Shown: positions 5,786 to 11,859 of the stretch, one piece after another | Layout of the letters: each line of letters starts with the position of its first letter | Numbering within the stretch: the stretch's first letter is position 1 | Translations under genes and position numbers: made by a program | NCBI GenBank assembly: GCA_017483235.1 | Contig: JAFULE010000256.1 | Coordinates: 1-11,859, forward strand | From: Faecalibacterium sp. | GTDB taxonomy: Bacteria; Bacillota; Clostridia; Oscillospirales; Ruminococcaceae | DNA: 11,859 bases | Direction of reading: 5' to 3' | The notes under the pieces: model-generated | Seen by the model: only the letters and a program-made list of their open reading frames with translations | Databases searched by the model: none | What the model was told of the DNA's origin: nothing

Positions 5786-8731
5786 TCAGTTCAGCCGGGG
5801 TTGTTCGCGTCGTTCGGTCAGGGCGGCAAACAGGCTGCGCAGCCGGATGTTTACCGCGCCAAGGTTGGTGATCTCGTCGATTTTCAGCTGGGTGTACAGC
5901 TTGCCGCCCCGCTGCAGAATTTCGCGGGTTTCGTCGGTGGTTACCGCGTCCACACCGCAGCCAAAGCTGACCAGCTGCACCAGGTCCATATCAGGTTGAG
6001 TAGTACAGTAGCGGGCAGCAGCATACAGGCGGCTGTGGTAGGTCCACTGGTTGAGCACACTGGTGGGGAATTTTTCCACCAGATGGCTGATGCTGTCTTC
6101 GGTGATCACCGCCGCGCCGCAGCGGGTGATCAACCGGTCGATGCCGTGGTTGATCTCGGGGTCCACATGGTAGGGGCGGCCGGCCAGCACCAGAATGGGC
6201 ATGCCCTGCGCCCGGGCCTCGGCCACGATCCGGGCGCCGCGCTGCCGCACTGCGTCCAGATATTCCCCGTGGGCGGCATAGGCCGAATCGGCTGCAGCCT
6301 GTACCTCGGCCTTGGTGATGCCGCCAAAATATTTGGGCAGCACCTCTTTGGCCATCTTTTCCACAAAGGCCTTGGGCCGGTGGATGCCCACATAGTCGTA
6401 AATAAAGGTTTTGCCCGCCAGTTCGGGGCAGTTGCCGGCCAGCACCTCGGGGTAATAGGCCACCACCGGGCAGTTATAGTGATTATCGCCCAATCCTTCG
6501 TCCAGATTGTAGCTCAGGCAGGGGTAGAAGATGGCATCCAGATCCATGGCCGCCAGCGCTCTGATATGGCCGTGGCTGAGCTTTGCGGGGAAGCAGGCGG
6601 TGTCGCTGGGGATGGTGGCCTGCCCGGCCTGATACAGCTTGCGGTCGGACACAGGGCTGAGCACCACAGCAAAACCCAGCTTATTCCAGAAGGCTTTCCA
6701 GAAAGGCAGCAGTTCGTAAAAGCCCAGCACCAGCGGAATGCCGACGGTGCCCCGCACCGCCTGCCCGGGATCGGCGCGCAGCTGCTCGAACAGCTGCTGT
6801 TTATAGGCATACAGGTTCAACTCGCTGCTGCCGGCCTTGCCGGTAACCGGCTTGTCGCACCGGTTGCCCGAAATGTACTTGCGGCCGTCGGCAAAGGTGT
6901 TTACGGTCAGCTGGCAGTGGTTGCCGCAGCCGCCGCATTTTACGCTTTGCACCGTTTGGGTAAATTCTTCCAGCTGCTGCTCGGTCATCAGGCTGCTGCA
7001 CCCGCCCATTCCACCGGCGGCCCGGGTTTTGCTCAGGCCGTGCAGTGCAGCGCCGTAAGCACCCATCAGACCGGCAATATCAGGGCGAATGACCTCGATG
7101 CCCATCTCTTTTTCAAAGGCGCGCAGCACCGCTTCGTTATAGAAGGTGCCGCCCTGCACCACAATGCGGCGGCCCAGTTCTTCGGGGCTGGAAGCACGGA
7201 TGACCTTATACAGCGCATTTTTCACCACGCTGATGGACAGGCCCGCCGAAATGTTTTCGATGGAGGCGCCGTCCTTCTGAGCCTGCTTGACCGAAGAGTT
7301 CATAAACACGGTGCAGCGGCTGCCCAGATCCACCGGGCGGTCGGCAAACAGGCCCAGCGAGGCAAACTCTTTTACATCATAGCCCAGTGCCTGCGCAAAG
7401 GTTTGCAGAAAGCTGCCGCAGCCCGACGAGCAGGCTTCGTTGAGGAAGATGTTGCCAATGGCACCGTCCTCGATTTTAAAGCACTTCATATCCTGCCCAC
7501 CGATGTCGATGATAAAATCCACATCCGGCATAAAGTACTTGGCGGCGGTAAAGTGGGCCACCGTTTCCACCAGCCCATAATCGCAGCGGAAAGCATTTTT
7601 AACCAGCTCTTCACCGTAGCCGGTGGTGGTAACGCTGGCAATCTGCAGGCCGGGATGATTTTTGTACAGCTTAAGCAGCTCGGCCCGGATAAGAGGCAGC
7701 GGGTTGCCCAGATTGGGTTGGTAGCTGGTGTACAGCAGGTTGCAGTTGCCGTCGATCACCGCCAGCTTCACGGTGGTGCTGCCGCTGTCGATGCCAATGT
7801 GCACCGGGCCGCTGACCGCAGCAAAGGGCACACGGGGCACGCTGGCCTTCATGTGGCGGGCATGGAACTGCTCGTATTCTTCGCGGCTGGCAAACAGCGG
7901 CGGGTCGCTGGCATAGCTGGCCGCAGCGGTGTATTCATCCAGCGCATCGGCCACCCGATCCAGCCGGAACTGCCGGTCGGCGTACAGCGCCGCACCCATG
8001 GCCACATACAGCAGGCTGTTTTCAGGGCAGCTGCCGGCAAGCCCCAGCGCCTTATCAAAGCTTTTGCGCAGCACACTGCTGAAGGTAAGCGGCCCGCCCA
8101 GATACAGAACCCGGCCCTGAATGGGCCGCCCCTGCGCAAGACCTGCAATGGTCTGGTTGACCACCGCCTTGTAGATGCTGGCGGCAATGTCCTCGGCGCG
8201 GGCGCCCTGATTGATCAAAGGCTGCACATCGCTTTTGGCAAACACGCCGCAGCGGCTGGCAATGGTGTAGGTTTTTTCGGCCTTTTCGGCGGCGCTGTTC
8301 ATCTGGTCGGCACTCAGCTTCAGCAGGGTGGCCATCTGGTCGATGAAAGCACCGGTGCCGCCGGCGCAGCTGCCGTTCATGCGCACCTCAATGCCGTTTG
8401 TCAGAAACAGAATTTTGGCATCCTCGCCACCCAGTTCGATGATGCAGTCGGTACCGGGGGCCAGCTGTGCCGCCGCCACGCGGGTGGCGAACACCTCCTG
8501 CACAAAAGGCACCCCGGCGCTTTCGGCCAGACCCATACCCGCCGAACCCGAAATGCTCAGCACCGCCTGCTGCCCGGCCAGCACCTCGGTGTGCAGGCGG
8601 CGCAGTAACTGCTTTGCTTTTTCAATAATATGGCTGAAATGCCGCTCGTAGCTGGAAAACACCAGCCGACCTGCATCATCCAGAACGGCACACTTGATGG
8701 TGGTGCTGCCGATATCAAGACCAACTCTCAC
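5786..8731 (-). CDS. Tandem BadF/HgdC-type ATPase (activase) with DUF2229-like C-terminal region
   Basis: This 981-aa protein has two ASKHA-fold ATPase halves. Half 1 (1-255) has phosphate motif DIGSTTIK, GGEDAK (101-106), and Cys122 and Cys161. Half 2 (310-566) has DSGSTTVK, GGQDMK (411-416), and Cys434 and Cys473, plus an adenosine-type VQGGTF motif. Both cysteine pairs are 39 residues apart, the same spacing as Cys127/Cys166 of HgdC, which holds one [4Fe-4S] cluster at its dimer interface. The tandem form would therefore give an internal pseudo-dimer. A CGGCGNHC motif (599-606) with Cys625 follows, then a DUF2229-like region (about 663 on) with Cys713 and Cys738. The start is GTG after an AGGAGGGG site. 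Family members use ATP to drive low-potential electrons onto a dehydratase-like partner. The likely partner is the next gene; the substrate is unknown. Confidence 0.93.
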   Translation of the reverse strand: MRVGLDIGSTTIKCAVLDDAGRLVFSSYERHFSHIIEKAKQLLRRLHTEVLAGQQAVLSISGSAGMGLAESAGVPFVQEVFATRVAAAQLAPGTDCIIELGGEDAKILFLTNGIEVRMNGSCAGGTGAFIDQMATLLKLSADQMNSAAEKAEKTYTIASRCGVFAKSDVQPLINQGARAEDIAASIYKAVVNQTIAGLAQGRPIQGRVLYLGGPLTFSSVLRKSFDKALGLAGSCPENSLLYVAMGAALYADRQFRLDRVADALDEYTAAASYASDPPLFASREEYEQFHARHMKASVPRVPFAAVSGPVHIGIDSGSTTVKLAVIDGNCNLLYTSYQPNLGNPLPLIRAELLKLYKNHPGLQIASVTTTGYGEELVKNAFRCDYGLVETVAHFTAAKYFMPDVDFIIDIGGQDMKCFKIEDGAIGNIFLNEACSSGCGSFLQTFAQALGYDVKEFASLGLFADRPVDLGSRCTVFMNSSVKQAQKDGASIENISAGLSISVVKNALYKVIRASSPEELGRRIVVQGGTFYNEAVLRAFEKEMGIEVIRPDIAGLMGAYGAALHGLSKTRAAGGMGGCSSLMTEQQLEEFTQTVQSVKCGGCGNHCQLTVNTFADGRKYISGNRCDKPVTGKAGSSELNLYAYKQQLFEQLRADPGQAVRGTVGIPLVLGFYELLPFWKAFWNKLGFAVVLSPVSDRKLYQAGQATIPSDTACFPAKLSHGHIRALAAMDLDAIFYPCLSYNLDEGLGDNHYNCPVVAYYPEVLAGNCPELAGKTFIYDYVGIHRPKAFVEKMAKEVLPKYFGGITKAEVQAAADSAYAAHGEYLDAVRQRGARIVAEARAQGMPILVLAGRPYHVDPEINHGIDRLITRCGAAVITEDSISHLVEKFPTSVLNQWTYHSRLYAAARYCTTQPDMDLVQLVSFGCGVDAVTTDETREILQRGGKLYTQLKIDEITNLGAVNIRLRSLFAALTERREQPRLN

Positions 8732-8780
8732 AAGACCCCTCCTGTGCTTTGGCTATTTTGTATAATTCAAAACCACAGTA

Positions 8781-8809
8781 ATTGTACAAAACAGCAATCC
8801 GTTTGTCAC
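8781..8809 (-). promoter_or_regulatory. Promoter of the activase operon
   Basis: GTGACA (complement of 8804-8809) and TACAAT (complement of 8781-8786) are exactly 17 bases apart on the minus strand, about 50 bases before the GTG start of the activase gene. The spacing is ideal for sigma-A and each hexamer has one or two mismatches. The promoter sits just after the terminator of the preceding gene. Confidence 0.75.
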
Positions 8810-8846
8810 CCCACAAATCGCTTTTTTTGTCCAATCTTTACCGCAG

Positions 8847-8893
8847 AAAAAAGCGCCGCATCGCACAAAAATCAGCGATGCAGCGCATTTTTT
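8847..8893 (-). terminator. Strong terminator after the hydrolase gene, possibly bidirectional
   Basis: Two 12-base arms (8853-8864 and 8875-8886) pair with a single G-U pair. A-rich and U-rich tracts flank both sides, which extends the stem. On the minus strand it closes the YitT-hydrolase operon, 77 bases after the hydrolase stop. The flanking A run would also serve as a U tract on the plus strand, but no plus-strand gene runs toward it. Between 8894 and 8969 I see only AT-rich sequence. Confidence 0.92.
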
Positions 8894-8969
8894 ACACAAT
8901 TTTAAAAATCATATCACAAAATATTCAGAAACACACTTTTAACCGTTTCTTTGCCATTTTTCGACAGGC

Positions 8970-9848
8970 TCAGCGGATATGCCGGCGGAAAAATGCAATC
9001 TCGTCCCGGTTGCACTGCTGTGCCAGCGGCAGCCGGATGTTACAGTGGAACACATGGCAGGCATTGGGGTCGCTTTCTTCGCCGTACACTTTCCATTCCA
9101 CCGGCACGCCCCGATTTTGCAGCAGCTGCGCCATCGGCTGGCAGGCAGGCCGCAAAAAGTCGTTGGCCGCGCTCATCACATAGGCGGGCGGGTAACGGCT
9201 GTCGATGCGGCCCAGTACATCCAGCATCTCCCCATAATCCTTCAGCGGCTGGGAGCCAAAATAGTTGGTCACCACACCGGTGCCGGTGGTGGCACGGGTC
9301 ATCAGGTCGTACATGCCGCAGTTCAGGCCCACTGCCGCCAGCCGGAACTTCGGCGGGCGGATGCCCATGCGCACCGCATACTCCGGGTTTGACCAGATCA
9401 GGGCATACTGACTGGTCATCTGGCCGCCGGCCGAGTCGCCCACCAGAAATACATTGTTCAGATCCATGTGGTAAAGCGGGGCATTTTCACAGATCCACTC
9501 CATCACCTGATTGCATTCCTGCAAAGGCTGGGGAAATTTTGCTGCCGGGGCCAGCCGGTAGTTGAAGTTGACCACCACAAAGCCCATCTGCGCCAAAGAC
9601 ATGCAGTAATACTGGTATACCTCTTTGGTGCCGTACACATAGCCGCCGCCGTGGAAGCTGACTATGACCGGCAGCGCCTCCCGAGTGCCGGCGGGGTAAT
9701 ACTCATCCAGTGCATTCCATCTGGGATGTTTGCCGTACTGAATATTATCGTGCCGGGTGATATTGGCAGGGGTAGTCAGGCCGGCGTCCCGCTTGCGGTC
9801 GGAACGGCCGGCGTTGAAGCGCATCATCAGGGCCGAAATGTAATCCAT
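8970..9848 (-). CDS. Alpha/beta hydrolase, HSL-type esterase
   Basis: This 292-aa cytoplasmic enzyme has the oxyanion-hole motif HGGG (66-69), the nucleophile motif GDSAGG with Ser139, and the likely remaining triad residues Asp230 (SAANDFLRP) and His265 (ACHVFH). This is the pattern of the hormone-sensitive lipase family (Abhydrolase_3), serine esterases for short acyl or aryl esters. The ATG follows an AAAGGA site. The stop of the YitT-family gene lies 21 bases upstream, so the two are one transcript. The natural substrate cannot be told from sequence; deacetylation of sugars or xenobiotics is common in the family. The catalytic His call is slightly uncertain, because His268 is close by. 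Confidence 0.92.
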   Translation of the reverse strand: MDYISALMMRFNAGRSDRKRDAGLTTPANITRHDNIQYGKHPRWNALDEYYPAGTREALPVIVSFHGGGYVYGTKEVYQYYCMSLAQMGFVVVNFNYRLAPAAKFPQPLQECNQVMEWICENAPLYHMDLNNVFLVGDSAGGQMTSQYALIWSNPEYAVRMGIRPPKFRLAAVGLNCGMYDLMTRATTGTGVVTNYFGSQPLKDYGEMLDVLGRIDSRYPPAYVMSAANDFLRPACQPMAQLLQNRGVPVEWKVYGEESDPNACHVFHCNIRLPLAQQCNRDEIAFFRRHIR

Positions 9849-9869
9849 AACGGTAGTTCCTTTCCTGTA

Positions 9870-10748
9870 TCAGATCGAGCGGAAGCCTTTGCCCAGAATT
9901 TCGCTGGAGGAAACAATGGTGATAAAGGCCTGTGGGTCGGCTTGCTTCAAAAAGGCGCGCAGGCGGGTGGCTTCGCGGCGGGTCAGCACGGTCATCAGTA
10001 CTTCCTGCTCCTGCATGGTATAGGCACCCCATGCCTTCTGCATGGTGGCCGAACGGTGCAGCTGCTCCAGAATAAAGTTTTTGACCGCGGTGCTCTCGTG
10101 GGTGACCACCGTGCACACCTTGCGCTGGTTGATGTTATCGATCACACCGTCCACCACAAAGGCCTTGGCCACAAGGCCTGCAATGCAGTACAGGCCGGTG
10201 GCCGGGCCGAATTCCAGCGCCGCCAGCACCGAGATGAGCAGATCGCTGAGCAACAGCGCCTTGCCGATTTCAAGACTGGTATGCTTGGAAAGGATCATGG
10301 CCACAATGTCGGTGCCGCCGGTGGACGCGCCGATGTTAAACACGATGGCGCTGCCGATGGCCGGCAGAAATACCGCATAGCACAGCTCCAGAAAGGTGTC
10401 GCTGCTCATGGGGGCGGTCATGGGCCATAACTTTTCGCAGATGCCCACATAAAAAGACAGCGCAAAGGAGGAATAAATGGTCCAGCCCATGGTTTTGACC
10501 CCAAGGAACATCAACCCCAGCGCCACCAGCACCGCATTGACCAGCATCATGGCGGTGCCCACGTTCATGTCGGGCCACCAGCCCGCCATTAAGATGGACA
10601 GGCCGCTGGTGCCGCCAAAGGCAAAGTGGTTGGGGGTTTTGAAAAAAGCCACACCCACAGCGGTAAGGATCAGGCCCAGATTCAGCAGACCAAAAAATTT
10701 TGCATTGGCCAGAATTGCGGTTTCGGTCAGTTTTGTTTGCCGCGGCAT
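9870..10748 (-). CDS. YitT family membrane protein (DUF161 + DUF2179)
   Basis: This 292-aa protein has five or six predicted membrane helices (about 18-36, 48-58, 62-82, 90-106, 120-140, 165-200), with the family signature ASTGGTDIVAMIL at 141-153. A cytoplasmic C-terminal DUF2179 domain follows from about 208 (RKVCTVVTHESTAVKNFILEQL). YitT proteins are widespread in Firmicutes; their transported substrate is not established. The frame stays open upstream to 10895, but the promoter lies at 10805-10834, so that start would be upstream of the transcript. The ATG at 10746-10748 has a GAGGGG site and starts before TM1. A secondary ATG at 10773-10775 would add nine residues. The alpha/beta hydrolase follows after 21 bases. 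Confidence 0.93.
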   Translation of the reverse strand: MPRQTKLTETAILANAKFFGLLNLGLILTAVGVAFFKTPNHFAFGGTSGLSILMAGWWPDMNVGTAMMLVNAVLVALGLMFLGVKTMGWTIYSSFALSFYVGICEKLWPMTAPMSSDTFLELCYAVFLPAIGSAIVFNIGASTGGTDIVAMILSKHTSLEIGKALLLSDLLISVLAALEFGPATGLYCIAGLVAKAFVVDGVIDNINQRKVCTVVTHESTAVKNFILEQLHRSATMQKAWGAYTMQEQEVLMTVLTRREATRLRAFLKQADPQAFITIVSSSEILGKGFRSI

Positions 10749-10804
10749 AACAATCCCCTCGTTTTCTGCGTTGGTTTCAGATGGCATCTGTTGCAGCCGA
10801 GGCA

Positions 10805-10834
10805 AGCATACCGCCGCCGCAAAGGGCTTGTCAA
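10805..10834 (-). promoter_or_regulatory. Promoter of the YitT-hydrolase operon
   Basis: A perfect TTGACA (complement of 10829-10834) and TATGCT (complement of 10805-10810) are separated by 18 bases. The start point would be about 50 bases before the YitT ATG. The promoter is back to back with the glnS promoter. Confidence 0.82.
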
Positions 10835-10911
10835 TATGCGCGCTGCACAGAAAACGCCCCGCCTTTTTGGACGAATGGCGTACAATTCCGCCCATCGGGC
10901 CGATTTTGCGC

Positions 10912-10940
10912 TTGAAGCGGCGGGCAAAATGATGTATGAT
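10912..10940 (+). promoter_or_regulatory. Promoter of glnS
   Basis: TTGAAG (10912-10917) and TATGAT (10935-10940) are 17 bases apart, about 65 bases before the glnS ATG. An inverted repeat TACTAT-T-ATAGTA (10942-10954) lies over the expected transcription start. No T-box fits in the short leader. Confidence 0.8.
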
Positions 10941-11005
10941 ATACTATTATAGTAGCGCTGTAGCCTCACCGCGCTCATCATGTTGTTTAGGAGGTATGCC
11001 CCTCT

Positions 11006-11859
11006 ATGGCAGATAAAAACTTTTTGACCGACATCATCGACGCCGACCTGGCCGAAGGTGCGGTTTCTTCCATCCACACCCGTTTCCCGCCCGAGCCCAA
11101 CGGCTATCTGCACATCGGCAGCGCCAAGGCCATCTACATCAACTGGAGCATCGCCAACCAGTACGGCGGCAAGTTCAACCTGCGCTTTGACGACACCAAC
11201 CCCGCCCGCGAGGACGTGGAGTATGTCAACAGCATTCTGGAGGATCTGGAATGGCTGGGTGCCCACCCCAACGGCGGCATCTTCTACGGCAGCGACTACT
11301 TCGACAAGTGCTACGAGTACGCCGAGAAGCTGATTCTGGAAGGCAAAGCTTACGTGGACGACCTGACCCGCGAGGAAATGCGCGAGTACCGCGGCGCCGA
11401 TGCCGGCAAGCCCAGCCGTCCTTCGCCCTACCGCGACCGCAGCGTAGAGGAGAATCTGGATCTGTTCCGCCGGATGCGGGACGGTGAGTTCGCCGACGGC
11501 GAAAAGACCCTGCGCGCCAAGATCGATCTGGCCAGCCCCAACATGAACATGCGCGACCCGGCCATCTACCGCATCAAAAAGGTGCATCACCACCGTCAGG
11601 GCGACAAGTGGTGCCTGTACCCCATGTATGACTTCGCCCATCCCATTCAGGACGCCATCGAGGGCATTACCCACTCGATGTGCAGCCTGGAATTCGAGAA
11701 CCACCGCCCCCTGTACGACTGGGTCATCCAGAACCTGTTTGGCGATGTGGTCCCCACACAGCGCGAGTTTGCCCGCCTGAACGTGACCAACACCGTGATG
11801 AGCAAGCGCTACCTGCGCGAGCTGGTGGAGATGAACATCGTGGACGGCTGGGACGATCC
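11006..11859 (+). CDS. glnS: Glutaminyl-tRNA synthetase, N-terminal 284 residues
   Basis: The sequence reads MADKNFLTDIIDADLAEGAV and then has the class I signature PEPNGYLHIGSAKA (HIGH motif) and FDDTNPAREDVEYV, near-diagnostic of GlnRS/GluRS-type enzymes. DPAIYRIKKVHHHRQGDKWCLYPMYDFAHPIQDAIEGITHS and the VMSKRYL variant of KMSKS point to GlnRS rather than GluRS. The window ends in this catalytic region, so the anticodon-binding domain lies outside. The ATG at 11006 follows TTTAGGAGG (10986-10994) at 11 bases; another ATG at 10996 is out of frame. It charges tRNA-Gln directly with glutamine in the cytoplasm. It is divergent from the YitT operon and the only plus-strand gene here. Confidence 0.97.
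   Translation, partial: MADKNFLTDIIDADLAEGAVSSIHTRFPPEPNGYLHIGSAKAIYINWSIANQYGGKFNLRFDDTNPAREDVEYVNSILEDLEWLGAHPNGGIFYGSDYFDKCYEYAEKLILEGKAYVDDLTREEMREYRGADAGKPSRPSPYRDRSVEENLDLFRRMRDGEFADGEKTLRAKIDLASPNMNMRDPAIYRIKKVHHHRQGDKWCLYPMYDFAHPIQDAIEGITHSMCSLEFENHRPLYDWVIQNLFGDVVPTQREFARLNVTNTVMSKRYLRELVEMNIVDGWDD

Noticed and set aside
4467..5999. A 510-codon plus-strand open frame opposite the HgdB-like gene
   Set aside because: It overlaps two minus-strand genes with recognisable families and gives a low-complexity, His/Gln-rich translation.
5771..8608. A 945-codon open frame on the plus strand opposite the activase gene
   Set aside because: It is antisense to a clear iron-sulfur ATPase gene, is rich in His, Gln and Ala in the manner of GC-rich shadow frames, and has no ribosome-binding site or family motif.
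10749..10895. An N-terminal extension of 49 residues for the YitT protein
   Set aside because: The TTGACA/TATGCT promoter lies inside it, so the upstream start would not be on the transcript.
10941..11005. A T-box or other riboswitch upstream of glnS
   Set aside because: The leader is only about 60 bases and has no AGGGUGG-type T-box sequence, Stem I or terminator.
10727..11704. A 325-codon minus-strand frame opposite glnS
   Set aside because: It runs across the divergent promoter region and is antisense to the GlnRS motifs; the translation has no recognisable domain.

Overview
The window reads as chromosomal DNA from a GC-rich Clostridia bacterium, most likely an anaerobic gut member of the Oscillospiraceae (Faecalibacterium/Subdoligranulum/Gemmiger-like). 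The basis is strong AGGAGG ribosome-binding sites, TTGACA/TATAAT promoters, a T-box leader, an activase/dehydratase iron-sulfur system typical of strict anaerobes, a YitT protein and a GlnRS. The genus is inferred, not proven. Almost everything is on the minus strand; only the last gene (glnS) is on the plus strand. I see no mobile element, CRISPR array, tRNA or rRNA.

Layout, left to right. (1) 1-1601, minus: a candidate tryptophan ABC transporter operon. It has a sigma-A promoter, a T-box leader with a UGG (Trp) specifier, a T-box terminator, a second terminator-like hairpin, a Tat-type lipoprotein substrate-binding protein, and the first 50 residues of the permease, cut by the window edge. 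(2) 1655-3842, minus: a three-gene operon with an extended -10 promoter, an OmpR-type response regulator, an overlapping histidine kinase and a small two-helix membrane protein. (3) 3874-4367, minus: a single gene for a 123-aa acidic protein built of seven 11-residue repeats, with its own -10 element and terminator. (4) 4424-8809, minus: an operon of two proteins, a 981-aa tandem activase (two HgdC-like ATPase halves plus a DUF2229-like region) and a 431-aa HgdB-like/COG3581 protein. In many Clostridia these appear to be one polypeptide of about 1400 aa. (5) 8847-10834, minus: a promoter, a YitT-family membrane protein and an HSL-type alpha/beta hydrolase, ending at a strong hairpin terminator. 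(6) 10912-11859, plus: divergent promoter and glutaminyl-tRNA synthetase, truncated at the right edge.

How the parts work together. The Trp T-box explains transporter regulation: uncharged tRNA-Trp should allow read-through into an uptake system. The kinase has almost no extracytoplasmic domain, so its small membrane partner gene is a natural candidate for an accessory sensor or an output. The two activase-locus proteins should form an ATP-driven electron-transfer pair, with the activase reducing an iron-sulfur partner, but the substrate is unknown. The most unusual items are the tandem terminator after the T-box, the two-gene form of the activase/dehydratase system and the 11-mer repeat protein.
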